Positions 25,622 to 34,927 of a stretch of DNA of 64,000 nt are shown here, piece by piece. The stretch spans positions 2,620,689 to 2,684,688 of the forward strand of contig NZ_CP031217.1 in NCBI RefSeq assembly GCF_003346815.1, given 5' to 3'. Made by a program: the position numbers and the translations under genes. The stretch comes from Halarcobacter bivalviorum. GTDB lineage: Bacteria > Campylobacterota > Campylobacteria > Campylobacterales > Arcobacteraceae. The notes under the pieces were generated by a model. That model worked only from the letters and a program-made list of their open reading frames with translations, made no database searches and was not told the origin of the DNA. Positions within the stretch are counted from its first letter, which is position 1. Each line of letters opens with the position of its first letter.

Positions 25622-28432
25622 TTATACTTTATATACTTTTACTGCACATTTTTTAAAGTCTGTTTGTTTTGACATTGGACAAGTCGCATCTAAACATACT
25701 TTATTAATGAATACTTTTTCGTCAAACCATGGAACATAAACAAGTCCTCTTGAAGGTCTGTTTCTTCCTCTTGTTTCAACTCTTGCTTTTACTTTTCCTC
25801 TTCTTGATTCAACCCATGCTAATTCACCTTGTTTTATATCAAACTTTTTAGCATCTTCTGGATGAACATATACAAGTGCTTCTGGAACTGCTCTATATAG
25901 TTCAGGAACTCTCATTGTCATAGTACCACTATGCCAGTGTTCTAATACCCTACCTGTACTCATCCATAATGGATATGCCTCATCTGGCATTTCTGGTGGA
26001 TCCATATATGGTCTAGCAAAAATCTTAGCTTTATTTGTTAAAGCTTTTTTAGTTTTATCTTTAATACCATTTAAATCACCTTGTGGTAAAGCTTTTGCTA
26101 ACTTACCATAGAATGCGAACTCAGTATGACCTGTCTCTTTTCCATATTTTTTTGCATATGGGTCATATTTAGTATTAAATCTCCATTGAGTCTCTTTTCC
26201 ATCAACAACTGGCCATTTAAGACCTCTTACTTTATGGTATGTATCAAAGTCTGCTAAATCGTGAGCATGTCCTCTACCGAACCATGCATACTCTTCAAAT
26301 AGATATTTTTGAATAAAGAATCCATATCCTTCCCAAACTTTTCCATCACTACCTTTAACATTTCTACTATCTCCAAGTGCTTCTGTATTATCGAAACCTT
26401 TTTGAACTGGGTCTTCTAAATTAACTTTATAAGATTTTGCTTCATTATTTGCAAATAAAATCTCATACATAGTTGTATCTTCGTTATAACCCATTTTTTT
26501 AGCTTCTGAGATTACATCTGGAAGTTTTTTACCATTTCTTAAAGTCCACTCACCCCAAACATCTTTTACAGTAAATCTTTTTGATAATTCAACCCATTGC
26601 CATGTATCAGACATTGAATCACCAATTGGTAATACTTGTTGTCTCCAATGTTGAGTTCTTCTCTCTGCATTTCCATATGCACCCCATTTTTCATAAATCA
26701 TTGCTGTTGGTAAAATAAGGTCAGATACTTTTGCAGAAATTCCTGGATATCCATCTGAACAAACAATAAAGTTATCCATTTGTCTTGCTGCTTTAATCCA
26801 GTGAGATGCACTTGCAGTATCTTGATATGGGTTACATACATTTACCCATGCAAATTTAACTACACCATCTTCAATATCTCTATGAATTTTCATAATATGT
26901 TGGTTTCCAACTGGATTTAAAGTATTTGCAGGTATTTTCCATCTATTTTCAACAATTACTCTATGTTTTGGATTTGCTACCATCATATCTGCTGGTAATC
27001 TATGTGTAAATGTACCAACTTCTCTTGCTGTACCACAAGCTGAAGGTTGTCCTGTTAAAGAGAATGCTCCAGAACCTGGTTTTGCTTGTTTATTTAATAA
27101 GAAGTGAACATTATATGCTAAAGTATTTACCCATGTACCTCTTGTATGTTGGTTCATACCCATTGTCCAAAAAGATACTACTTTTCTATTTTTTTCAATA
27201 TAAAGTTGAGCTAATTTTTCAAGTTTTTCTTTAAACTCTTCTAATGACTCGTCAGGGTTACCTTTAGAGATTTTAGCTACATAGTCTACTGTATATGGTT
27301 CTAAGAATTTTTTATACTCTTCAAAAGAGATTTCCCAGTGTTTTAATCCAGCTGGTTTATGAATCATTTTATCTCCAGCTTTATATCCATAAGGTTTTAA
27401 TGCTGGTGCTTCTGTTTCAGATACGATAGTTTCCATCTCTTTTGAGATAATTTCCATCTCTTTATCTGTATATTTACCCTCTTTGATTGATTTTTCATCA
27501 GATCTTCTCATTCCATAACCCATATTAACTGGGCTTGCTGCGAAAACAATATGTTTTTTAACGAAATCCCAATCAATTGCTTCTGGATAGTTATATACAA
27601 TCTCTCTTGCAATAAAATTCCAGATTGCTAAGTCAGTATTTGGAGTAAAAATAATTTCAATATCTGCTAAGTCAGAAGTTCTATGTCTATATGTTGATAA
27701 GTTTACAACTTGTACTTTTTTTGGATCAGAAAGTTTTCTATCTGTTACTCTTGACCATAAAATTGGGTGCATTTCTGCCATATTTGAACCCCAAGATACA
27801 ACTGTATCTGTTAATTCAATATCATCATAACACCCTGAAGGCTCATCAATACCAAATGTTTGATAGAATCCAACAACCGCTGATGCCATACAGTGTCTTG
27901 CATTTGGATCAATAGCATTTGATCTAAATCCACCTTTCATCATCTTTTGAGCGGCATAACCTTCCATAACTGTATATTGACCAGAAGCAAACACACCCAC
28001 ACCTTCTGGACCACTATGTTTTAAAGCTTTTTTAATATGAATTTCCATCTCATCAAAAGCTCTTTCCCATGATACAGGAGCAAATTTACCATTTTTGTCA
28101 AATTCACCCTTTGCATTCATTCTAAGTAATGGCTGCTTTAATCTATCTGCACCATACATAATTTTTGCATTGAAATAACCCTTAATACAGTTAAGTCCTC
28201 TATTAACTGGTGCTGCAGGATCACCTTTTACGGCTACGATTTTCCCATTTTTAGTTGCTAGCATGATTCCACAACCTGTACCACAAAATCTACACGCTGC
28301 TTTATCCCATCTCCAACCTTTTTCAGCATTTGTTGCTGAGGCTTGTAGTTGTGAAGGAACACTCATACCTACAGCTGCTGCTGCTGAAGCTGCTGCGGAA
28401 CTTTTAAGGAAGTCTCTTCTTGAAAGTGCCAT
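25622..28432 (-). CDS. napA: Periplasmic nitrate reductase catalytic subunit
   Basis: This 936-residue molybdoenzyme has a Tat signal ([11 protein letters not shown]), a 4Fe-4S group ([10 protein letters not shown], with the last ligand in LNCIKG), the Mo-ligating cysteine in [10 protein letters not shown], and bis-MGD contact regions including [10 protein letters not shown]. It reduces nitrate to nitrite in the periplasm. It is longer than E. coli NapA (828), owing to an insertion near residues 310-370, as in other Campylobacterota. As first gene, it lies downstream of an FNR-type box with class II spacing. Confidence 0.96.
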   Translation of the reverse strand: MALSRRDFLKSSAAASAAAAVGMSVPSQLQASATNAEKGWRWDKAACRFCGTGCGIMLATKNGKIVAVKGDPAAPVNRGLNCIKGYFNAKIMYGADRLKQPLLRMNAKGEFDKNGKFAPVSWERAFDEMEIHIKKALKHSGPEGVGVFASGQYTVMEGYAAQKMMKGGFRSNAIDPNARHCMASAVVGFYQTFGIDEPSGCYDDIELTDTVVSWGSNMAEMHPILWSRVTDRKLSDPKKVQVVNLSTYRHRTSDLADIEIIFTPNTDLAIWNFIAREIVYNYPEAIDWDFVKKHIVFAASPVNMGYGMRRSDEKSIKEGKYTDKEMEIISKEMETIVSETEAPALKPYGYKAGDKMIHKPAGLKHWEISFEEYKKFLEPYTVDYVAKISKGNPDESLEEFKEKLEKLAQLYIEKNRKVVSFWTMGMNQHTRGTWVNTLAYNVHFLLNKQAKPGSGAFSLTGQPSACGTAREVGTFTHRLPADMMVANPKHRVIVENRWKIPANTLNPVGNQHIMKIHRDIEDGVVKFAWVNVCNPYQDTASASHWIKAARQMDNFIVCSDGYPGISAKVSDLILPTAMIYEKWGAYGNAERRTQHWRQQVLPIGDSMSDTWQWVELSKRFTVKDVWGEWTLRNGKKLPDVISEAKKMGYNEDTTMYEILFANNEAKSYKVNLEDPVQKGFDNTEALGDSRNVKGSDGKVWEGYGFFIQKYLFEEYAWFGRGHAHDLADFDTYHKVRGLKWPVVDGKETQWRFNTKYDPYAKKYGKETGHTEFAFYGKLAKALPQGDLNGIKDKTKKALTNKAKIFARPYMDPPEMPDEAYPLWMSTGRVLEHWHSGTMTMRVPELYRAVPEALVYVHPEDAKKFDIKQGELAWVESRRGKVKARVETRGRNRPSRGLVYVPWFDEKVFINKVCLDATCPMSKQTDFKKCAVKVYKV

Positions 28433-28475
28433 ACTCTCCTCCTTTAAATTTTTGGTTTATTTTCTAAACAAATCA

Positions 28476-28517
28476 ATTTTAGCACTAAGAAAAAATTACT
28501 TCATTGACCTGCGTCAA
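28476..28517 (-). promoter_or_regulatory. napA promoter with FNR-type box at -41.5
   Basis: The dyad TTGACCTGCGTCAA (28504-28517) fits TTGAC-N4-GTCAA. On the minus strand, 22 bases further is TAAAAT (28476-28481), preceded by TGC as an extended -10. The predicted start is at 28469, so the box is centred at -41.5, the classic class II FNR activator position. The predicted leader is 37 bases. No other coding sequence lies in 28433-28788. Confidence 0.7.
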
Positions 28518-28714
28518 ATTGTTTTATAAATTTCTTAACTCAAAATTTAATGGTAAAATTTAATTTACTTTTAATATATAAAAGAGGGATTATTTTATAT
28601 AATTATATTACTTTAAGACTTAATTCCTAGGTGTATAAAAAATTATTTTCATTATGTGATTACTTCAATTTGTCATTATTTAGAGGCTTTTTTCTATATA
28701 TGATTTTCTAAGTA

Positions 28715-28756
28715 TTGATTAAAATCAATTATATTATGAGATTTTTTTATTATACT
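28715..28756 (+). promoter_or_regulatory. crp/fnr-like gene promoter with consensus FNR box at -41.5
   Basis: TTGATTAAAATCAA (28715-28728) is a perfect TTGAT-N4-ATCAA site. Exactly 22 bases later lies TATACT (28751-28756), giving a start near 28763 and a box centre at -41.5. This predicts activation of the regulator gene by an FNR-type protein, possibly itself. The stretch between this and the napA promoter (28518-28714) shows no gene or further motif I can support. Confidence 0.7.
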
Positions 28757-28788
28757 GACTCTGTTAAAAATATTTAGGTGTATTACAT

Positions 28789-29451
28789 ATGATAAGCTCC
28801 AAAGAGATTTTTAAAAATATTAGTTTGTTTTCTCATTTAAATGATTCAGAGATTGAATCCTTAATTGAGATTTCTTCTATTTCAAAATATGATAAGAACT
28901 CTATTTTATATTATGAAACTGAAGATATGGATAAACTTCTATTTTTAATTGAGGGACAGATAAAAGTATATAAGATTGATAAATATGATAATGAAATTTT
29001 TCTATATTATATTTATTCAAATAGTATGATTTCAGAACTTTCAAATCTAAATGAAAATAAAATTCAATGTTTTTCTAATGCAGAATTTGTTGAAGATAGT
29101 GTTATTTTATCAATAGATTATCAAAAGTTCAAAGAGATGTTCTTATTTGAGAATGCTTTTATACTAAAATTTATTGAAGAATTAATTTATAAAAATCAAC
29201 AACTTCAATGTATTGTAAATAGAGAACTAGTTTTTGATGCAACTTCAAAAGTTGCTTTTATGTTAATTAATGATTTAAAGATGTTCAACCAACTAAAAAG
29301 AACAGAGGTATCTCTTTTATTACATATTCAACCAGAGACTCTTTCAAGAGTTTTAAAAAAACTTAATAGAAGTGAGATTATCTCCATAGATAGAGGGAAA
29401 ATATCTATTAATAACTATGATGAGTTAAAAAGTATCTACTTAGGAATGTAA
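28789..29451 (+). CDS. Crp/Fnr-family regulator divergent from nap
   Basis: This 220-residue protein has a cyclic-nucleotide-binding-like beta-roll (about 10-125), a long dimer helix and a C-terminal helix-turn-helix. The recognition helix QPETLSRVLKKL has the E-x-x-S-R pattern that reads TTGAT half-sites in FNR. The N-terminal cysteines that hold the FNR iron-sulfur cluster are missing, so it does not sense O2 the FNR way; heme (as in DNR), NO or another signal is possible. A consensus TTGAT-N4-ATCAA box precedes it, and the sensor gene starts right at its stop codon. Confidence 0.88.
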   Translation: MISSKEIFKNISLFSHLNDSEIESLIEISSISKYDKNSILYYETEDMDKLLFLIEGQIKVYKIDKYDNEIFLYYIYSNSMISELSNLNENKIQCFSNAEFVEDSVILSIDYQKFKEMFLFENAFILKFIEELIYKNQQLQCIVNRELVFDATSKVAFMLINDLKMFNQLKRTEVSLLLHIQPETLSRVLKKLNRSEIISIDRGKISINNYDELKSIYLGM

Positions 29452-30435
29452 ATGAAACAAGTTAGTGTGAGTCAAAAAATCAAAATTATTGGTGCACTAT
29501 TAATTCTATCTATTTTTACAGTTATTGTTGTAACTATTTTTTTAAACCAAAAAAATGTAAAAGATGCAACAATAGTAAATATTGCTGGTAAGCAAAGAAT
29601 GCTAACACAAAGAATTACAAAAAATATCTACTTTTTGTACCAAAACAAAGAGAATAATTTTACTGAAATAGATAATGCAATTGCAGAATTTAATTATGGA
29701 TTAACTACTTTAATTAGTGGAGATTCTTTATTAGGAATAGCTTCTGCACCAAATGAAGAGCTAAAAGCTCAAATGACAAAAGTTACAATTTTATGGAATA
29801 GCTTTGAACAAAATGTAAAAGATTTTAAAGAGGCTTTATTAAAAAATGATAATCAAAAATTAAACTCAACAATAAAGTTTATCAATAACAATAATAACAG
29901 ACTGCTAGAAGAAGTAGACAAGATAGTTTCTCTTTATACTACTCATATTGAGAAGAAAACAGATTTTATAAAAAAATTCCAATATTTAGCATTTAGTTTA
30001 CTCTTTTTACTTGCTTTATATTCAATAATTCAATTAAGACAGATAGAACAAAATGCTAGAGAGTTTATAGAGAAATCAAAAAAAATATCTTCAGGTGATA
30101 TAAGTGATTTAACTCCAATAGATATTAATACAGAAAAAGAGTTTGTTGAAGTTGCAGATAATATGAATAACTTCATAAATAAAGTCTCTGCTGCAATGAA
30201 CTATTCACAAACAGCTTTAGAACAGTCAAAAAAAGCTTCTCAAAAATTAGAGAGTTTAACAGAAGAATTTGATGAATTAATTAATGAGTTTGAAAATAAA
30301 TCTGATGTTTTAAAAGGCTTAGATAGAAGTGAAGATATAATGATTGAATCAACAGAAGATTTAATTAAAACAACAAAAAGACTACAATCTCTAAAAACAC
30401 AATTAGATAGTCTTCTAAAAAACTTTAGTAAATAA
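29452..30435 (+). CDS. PilJ/NarX-type sensor protein without output domain
   Basis: The protein has 327 residues: membrane helix 1 (about 12-32), a periplasmic helical domain, membrane helix 2 (about 183-203), a HAMP-like linker and a coiled coil to the end. The periplasmic part starts with the P-box-like NIAGKQRMLTQRITKN, which in NarX/NarQ and PilJ-type domains binds nitrate or related ligands. No kinase, MCP or cyclase domain follows. The ATG is directly after the crp/fnr stop, next to nap. I infer nitrate sensing passed through the coiled coil to a partner. The partner is unknown. Confidence 0.8.
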   Translation: MKQVSVSQKIKIIGALLILSIFTVIVVTIFLNQKNVKDATIVNIAGKQRMLTQRITKNIYFLYQNKENNFTEIDNAIAEFNYGLTTLISGDSLLGIASAPNEELKAQMTKVTILWNSFEQNVKDFKEALLKNDNQKLNSTIKFINNNNNRLLEEVDKIVSLYTTHIEKKTDFIKKFQYLAFSLLFLLALYSIIQLRQIEQNAREFIEKSKKISSGDISDLTPIDINTEKEFVEVADNMNNFINKVSAAMNYSQTALEQSKKASQKLESLTEEFDELINEFENKSDVLKGLDRSEDIMIESTEDLIKTTKRLQSLKTQLDSLLKNFSK

Positions 30436-30450
30436 TACTAAAGTTTTTTA
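30416..30450. terminator. Bidirectional terminator containing both convergent stop codons
   Basis: TAAAAAACTTTAGTA (30416-30430) pairs perfectly with TACTAAAGTTTTTTA (30436-30450) around a 5-base loop. The sensor gene stop lies in the loop and the histidine kinase stop in the right arm. A run of six T's on each strand fits a two-way intrinsic terminator. Confidence 0.75.
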
Positions 30451-32492
30451 AACTTAATTATAAACTTAGCACCTTTATACTTTTTACCTTCATATGAAAA
30501 CTCTTCATTAAGTACACTTATTTCTGCATTATGATGATTTACTAAAATATCATGAGATAAAGATAGACCTATCCCTGTTCCTACACTTTGATGTTTTGTG
30601 GTAAAATAAGGTTCAAAAATTCTAGGCAAAATTGATTTTTCTATTCCCCCTGCATTATCTTTAATAATTATATTTAAGCCCTCTTGCGTTTTTTCTGTGT
30701 TTATAAAGATAACTCTTACTTTATCTTGTCCTAATCTCTCTTTTATAGCATCTACTGCATTATTTAATATATTTAAAAAAGATTGAACAAGCTCATTCTT
30801 ATAACCAAATATCTCCATATCTTCTTTAAAATTAGTTTCTACTTTTATATGATTATTTTTTAATGTTGCTTCATTTAAACTAAGTGTTTTATTTAATATA
30901 TAAACAAGTGTCGTATCTTCTTTTGCTTTATCATCTTTAATATAAGCCCTAAAATCATCAATTGTCTCTGATAAGTATTTTGATTGTTTTATTATTGAGT
31001 TCATTGATTTATAAAAAGTTTCATCATCTAAAACTTCTAACTCTTTTTGCAATTTTATTCCGCTAGCATTAGTTGTAATTACTGCTAAAGGCTGTCTCCA
31101 TTGATGGGCAATATTTCCTATCATCTCCCCCATTGAAACTAACTTTTCTTGAGATTGTAAATTCTTTATCTTTGTTATATCTCTAGTAGTTAAAATTATT
31201 CTTTTTTTATCTGACATCAAAGCCATATTCATACTAGATAATAAGACTCTTCCATCTTTTACAACACAACTTTTCTCAAAGTTTTCTATATGTCCTTCTT
31301 TTAATACTATTTCTAAAGCTTTTTTTGTATTTTCTATATCATCCTCTAAAGTTAACTCTAAACAGCTTTTTTTAAGAAGCTCCTCTTTACTAAAACCTGT
31401 CATTTTTAAATATGCATCATTAAAGTTTAAGAACTTAGTTTCTAAATCTAAGATTGCAATTGCATCGTTTGAATTCGAGAAAATCTTTTCAAACTCTTCT
31501 TTTTGCTCTTCTATCTTCTTTTCAGCCTCTTTTTGTGAGCTAATATCAGTATGAAAACCTATCATTCTTATAGGGTTTCTATTTTCATCAAATACAATTT
31601 TTCCTCTATCTAGTACCCAGATCCAATGTCCTAATTTATGCTTCATTCTGTGAATATTTTCATAATATTCAGTAAAACCTTTAAGATGGTTATGAATATC
31701 TTTTTCAGCTTTTTTATAATCATCAGGATGAACCATTGAAGCCCAAGTATCAAATCTACTTTCTAATTCATCTTCCTTATAACCTAACATCTCTTTTAAG
31801 GTTTTAGAAAAAAGAACTTGATTTGTTTTAAGATTCCAATCCCAAAGACCATCTTTTGTAGTATCCATTGCAAGTTCGAATCTTTCGTTTGTTTCAGAGA
31901 GGTTCTTATTTGTTTCTTGTAATTTAATTGCAAGCTCTTTTTTCTGTCTTAGTAGATAAATTAAGATAAAAACCCAAATAATCAATAAAACAAAACAGAT
32001 AAAAAAGATATTTAATATTTTTCTTTTAGAAGCTTCAATTTCTGCTGTTTGAAGTTTTACTTGCTCTTCTAAATTTTTATTAAAATATTCAACTGCATAT
32101 TTATCTTTATATTTATTAATTATAGAAAAAAGTAGTTTTTGATTATTATATACAATAGGGAAAGAGTAAACTTCAACCTTTTCTATTTTTTCATTTGCAA
32201 TTTTATGTTTAAAGATAAAATAGTTTCTATTCTCTCTTTTTGCTTTTTGCATCTCTTCTTGTACTTGTATTTTTGTGAAAACATTAATATCTTTTATATT
32301 ACTCTTTTTTAATTGCTCTAAAGTTTTTCCATAAAATTTTGCAGCATACTCATTTGCATTTATTATTTCACCACTCTTAGGGTCAATTATTAACATTACA
32401 GTATTATTATTTTTCATAAAGGAATCAAAATTTATATAGTTTGAAAAAAGTATAGTTGGAAATATAAAAAATAGTAATATTGCCTTTTTCAT
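30438..32492 (-). CDS. Multi-PAS sensor histidine kinase
   Basis: The 684-residue protein has a signal peptide (about 1-17), a periplasmic PAS-like region (30-130), a membrane helix (about 163-183), PAS 2 (210-325, TTKDGLWDWNLKTNQVLFSK), PAS 3 (335-440, NSNDAIAILDLETKFLNFND) and a kinase core. The phosphorylated histidine is in NIAHQWRQPLAVI, the N-box in NNAVDAIKERL, and the G-boxes in DNAGGIEKSILPRIFEPYF and GTGIGLSLSHDIL. No response regulator is adjacent. Signal and partner are unknown. The gene is convergent with the PilJ-type sensor gene and shares its terminator. Confidence 0.9.
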   Translation of the reverse strand: MKKAILLFFIFPTILFSNYINFDSFMKNNNTVMLIIDPKSGEIINANEYAAKFYGKTLEQLKKSNIKDINVFTKIQVQEEMQKAKRENRNYFIFKHKIANEKIEKVEVYSFPIVYNNQKLLFSIINKYKDKYAVEYFNKNLEEQVKLQTAEIEASKRKILNIFFICFVLLIIWVFILIYLLRQKKELAIKLQETNKNLSETNERFELAMDTTKDGLWDWNLKTNQVLFSKTLKEMLGYKEDELESRFDTWASMVHPDDYKKAEKDIHNHLKGFTEYYENIHRMKHKLGHWIWVLDRGKIVFDENRNPIRMIGFHTDISSQKEAEKKIEEQKEEFEKIFSNSNDAIAILDLETKFLNFNDAYLKMTGFSKEELLKKSCLELTLEDDIENTKKALEIVLKEGHIENFEKSCVVKDGRVLLSSMNMALMSDKKRIILTTRDITKIKNLQSQEKLVSMGEMIGNIAHQWRQPLAVITTNASGIKLQKELEVLDDETFYKSMNSIIKQSKYLSETIDDFRAYIKDDKAKEDTTLVYILNKTLSLNEATLKNNHIKVETNFKEDMEIFGYKNELVQSFLNILNNAVDAIKERLGQDKVRVIFINTEKTQEGLNIIIKDNAGGIEKSILPRIFEPYFTTKHQSVGTGIGLSLSHDILVNHHNAEISVLNEEFSYEGKKYKGAKFIIKFKKL

Positions 32493-32648
32493 GGTCTTTT
32501 CCCTTTATTGATTTACATAAGATTATATATTAAGCAAACTAAAATATTTGTCATTTTTTTTATGATTTTATCAATTTTGTAAAAGAAATGTATTATTTTG
32601 AATTATTATTTACATTTTTTGATTAATACTCAGTTAAAAAAAGATTTG

Positions 32649-32661
32649 TATAATCCCATCC
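32649..32661 (+). promoter_or_regulatory. -10 hexamer giving a nearly leaderless transcript
   Basis: TATAAT (32649-32654) lies only 7 bases before the metallophosphoesterase ATG at 32662, so the predicted start falls at or next to the ATG. No Shine-Dalgarno sequence is visible between them. This fits a leaderless mRNA; alternatively the true start codon lies further downstream. Confidence 0.4.
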
Positions 32662-33780
32662 ATGAGATTTATTATATTTGCAACAATTTTTTTAAGTGTT
32701 ATGGCTTTACTTAGCCTTTTTATTTCAAGAAGATTTATTAGAAAACTTCATTTTTCTAAAAGAGTAAAAAGATATCTAAATCTGTTTTTATTAGTTAATC
32801 TATTTGGTGTCGTAGCTTATATGTTTGTAAGATATAACCCAAGTGTACCTAATTGGGCATATTTTCTTCTCTCTTTACCTATAGGAATTATATTTTTACT
32901 CTTTATTGCAACTATTTTCTATGAGTTTTTTGCCTTTATTATAAACAAAACTCCTGTTAGTGAAAAAAGAAGAGACTTCTTTAAAAAAGGTTTAGATATT
33001 GGAGCTGTTGCAGTTGCTGGTTCAATCAATGCAAAAGCTATGTATAATGCAAAACATATAGAGCTTGAGAAAGTAACTGTTAAAATAAAAAAGTTAAAAA
33101 ACTCTTATAAAATTATTCAATTAAGTGATGTACATATTGGTGGTTTAGTAGATAAAACTTTTATTGCAAATCTTGTAAAAAGAGTTAATACTTTAAATGC
33201 AGATATTGTAGTAATCACAGGAGATTTAGTTGATACTAAAATGAAGTATGCAAAACCTGCTTTAGATGAATTAAAAAATTTAAGCTCTAAATATGGGACT
33301 TATTTTATAGTTGGAAACCATGAATATTTTCATGATGTTCAAGCTATTATAAATTATGTAAATAGTCTAGGAATAAAAACTTTAGAAAATGAAAATGTTT
33401 ATATTGGAGAAAAAGATAAAGGTTTTTACTTAGCTGGTGTTTATGATATTTTTGGAAATAGAATTAATGCTTATATTCCTGATTTAAAAAAGGCCCTTGA
33501 AGGAACAGATGATGCACCAAAAGTTTTATTAGCTCATCAACCAAGATATATAAAAGAAATAGATCAAAAAGTTGATTTAGTTTTAAGTGGACATACTCAT
33601 GGAGGTCAAATTGCACCTTTTAATCTACTTGTTAAGCTTCAACAACCTTATGTAAAAGGTTTAAATCAACACAATGAAGATACACAAATTTATGTAAATA
33701 AAGGAACTGGCTTCTGGGGTCCTCCAATGAGATTAGGAGCTAGTTCAGAAATAAGTGAGATAACTATTATCCCAGCTTAA
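32662..33780 (+). CDS. Membrane-anchored metallophosphoesterase, YkuE/YaeI type
   Basis: This 372-residue protein has three predicted membrane helices in the first ~100 residues, then a Tat-like RRDFFKKG stretch and a calcineurin-like domain. Metal ligands appear in order: QLSDVHIGG, ITGDLVDTK, VGNHEYFHD, LLAHQPRY and LSGHTHGGQI. Relatives include YkuE and UDP-2,3-diacylglucosamine-like phosphatases; the substrate is unknown. A shorter paralog lies at 46260-46979. Its 3' end overlaps the convergent crp/fnr gene by 4 bases. Initiation may be leaderless. Confidence 0.85.
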   Translation: MRFIIFATIFLSVMALLSLFISRRFIRKLHFSKRVKRYLNLFLLVNLFGVVAYMFVRYNPSVPNWAYFLLSLPIGIIFLLFIATIFYEFFAFIINKTPVSEKRRDFFKKGLDIGAVAVAGSINAKAMYNAKHIELEKVTVKIKKLKNSYKIIQLSDVHIGGLVDKTFIANLVKRVNTLNADIVVITGDLVDTKMKYAKPALDELKNLSSKYGTYFIVGNHEYFHDVQAIINYVNSLGIKTLENENVYIGEKDKGFYLAGVYDIFGNRINAYIPDLKKALEGTDDAPKVLLAHQPRYIKEIDQKVDLVLSGHTHGGQIAPFNLLVKLQQPYVKGLNQHNEDTQIYVNKGTGFWGPPMRLGASSEISEITIIPA

Positions 33781-34412
33781 AAAAGCTCTTTTAGTTTTTT
33801 CTCACTTTTTAATTCTATCTTACCTTTTTTATCATGTAAAACTCCATCTTTTTTTAATTTTGCTAGTTTTCTTGAAAGAGTCTCTTGTCTAATATTCAAA
33901 AGTTCAGCTATTTTTATCTGTTTTAAATTACTAATTTCATCTTTATTATCATAAATAAATTTAGCTATTTTTGCATCTATATCTTCAATCATATTTGAAC
34001 TAATGAACATCTCTAAAGCTTTTATCTTCTTTGTTAAAGATTTAATAAAAATTAATAAAAACTCATTTTTTTCTAAAAAATATTTTTCAAACTTTTCGTA
34101 ATCAATATAAACAATAGTCGAATCCATTTCACTTCTACAATTTGCTGGGTATGAAATCTTCTCATAATTTGCTAATTCTGCAATAAAAGATGGTCCCTTT
34201 ATATTATGAATGGTTACCTCATTATCTTTAAAGTCATGTCTATAAATTTTTACACAACCAGTTAGTAAAAACAACAAATATTTAGGTTCATCACCTTTAT
34301 AAAATATCAACTCATCTTTTATATATTTTTTTTCAAAACTTATACTATCTAATAACTCTAAATCTTTAGCACTTAAGCCACTAAATAAATAGAAATCTTT
34401 TAACTTACTCAT
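33777..34412 (-). CDS. Second Crp/Fnr-family regulator, probably nitrosative stress
   Basis: The protein has 211 residues from ATG 34412; the longer frame would need a TTG start inside the FNR box. A beta-roll (about 8-120) is followed by a dimer helix and helix-turn-helix whose recognition helix IRQETLSRKLAKL has the FNR-type E-x-x-S-R. There is no Fe-S cysteine cluster. It faces hemerythrin and ygbA-like genes across an FNR-type box, so an NO- or nitrite-responsive role like NssR or DNR is likely (inference). Its ribosome-binding site GGA overlaps the box, implying that binding there would block its own expression. Confidence 0.85.
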   Translation of the reverse strand: MSKLKDFYLFSGLSAKDLELLDSISFEKKYIKDELIFYKGDEPKYLLFLLTGCVKIYRHDFKDNEVTIHNIKGPSFIAELANYEKISYPANCRSEMDSTIVYIDYEKFEKYFLEKNEFLLIFIKSLTKKIKALEMFISSNMIEDIDAKIAKFIYDNKDEISNLKQIKIAELLNIRQETLSRKLAKLKKDGVLHDKKGKIELKSEKKLKELF

Positions 34413-34414
34413 TC

Positions 34415-34428
34415 TTGATTCCAATCAA
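34415..34428. promoter_or_regulatory. Consensus FNR-type box between crp/fnr 2 and hemerythrin gene
   Basis: TTGATTCCAATCAA fits TTGAT-N4-ATCAA without mismatch. It begins 3 bases before the crp/fnr ATG on the minus strand and lies 56 bases upstream of the hemerythrin ATG on the plus strand. A TTGACA (34437-34442) with GAAAAT 17 bases later gives a possible plus-strand promoter, placing the box near -50; a class II -10 at the exact spacing is less clear here than at nap. Confidence 0.65.
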
Positions 34429-34483
34429 TGCTTTATTTGACATTTTATGCAAATATTTTGAAAATAAATTTAAAGAGGTATAA

Positions 34484-34924
34484 ATGTTAATCAATAAAAA
34501 TGATTTACCCCTTGTTGCTGAAGATTTTATGAACGATGTTCATTTTGAAGATGTTGAAATTATTAATAATTTATATGAAAAACTATTAACTTATATAAAT
34601 GACTCAACAAAAGAAAATAAAAATATATTTATAGATAATTATCAAGAGTGGTATGACCATACCGTTGCACATTTTAAAGGAGAAGAAGAGAAAATGCTTG
34701 AATTAAATTTTCCTCCTTATATGATGCATAAAAGTGAGCATGAAAGATGTTTAGAGCAAATGAGATTAATTCTTGAACATTTTATAAAAAATGAAGACTC
34801 ACAGATATTAAGAAACTATTTTGAAAGTGATTTAGTTAATTGGCTAATAAATCATATTCACACTATGGATACTGTTACAGCAATGTTTTTTAAAACAGGA
34901 CAAAGTCCTTGCCACGCACACTAA
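34484..34924 (+). CDS. Hemerythrin-domain protein, nitrosative stress context
   Basis: This 146-residue helical protein has the hemerythrin ligand set VHFEDVE, DHTVAHFKGEEEKM, MHKSEHERC and HIHTMD. It is a single domain, cytoplasmic, with a C-terminal CHAH. It differs from the O2-carrier type at 1097 by an acidic N-terminal lead and the lack of the usual tryptophan start. It lies 3 bases before a ygbA-like gene and behind an FNR-type box, suggesting iron or NO handling, similar in role to YtfE or HcpR-linked proteins (inference). Confidence 0.82.
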   Translation: MLINKNDLPLVAEDFMNDVHFEDVEIINNLYEKLLTYINDSTKENKNIFIDNYQEWYDHTVAHFKGEEEKMLELNFPPYMMHKSEHERCLEQMRLILEHFIKNEDSQILRNYFESDLVNWLINHIHTMDTVTAMFFKTGQSPCHAH

Positions 34925-34927
34925 AAA

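Noticed and set aside
28263..28529. Plus-strand frame running across the napA start into its promoter
   Set aside because: It is antisense to the Tat signal and Fe-S region of napA, without RBS or recognisable protein features.
28789..29451. True FNR with oxygen-sensing Fe-S cluster
   Set aside because: The N-terminal cysteine cluster is missing; only the DNA-reading helix is FNR-like.
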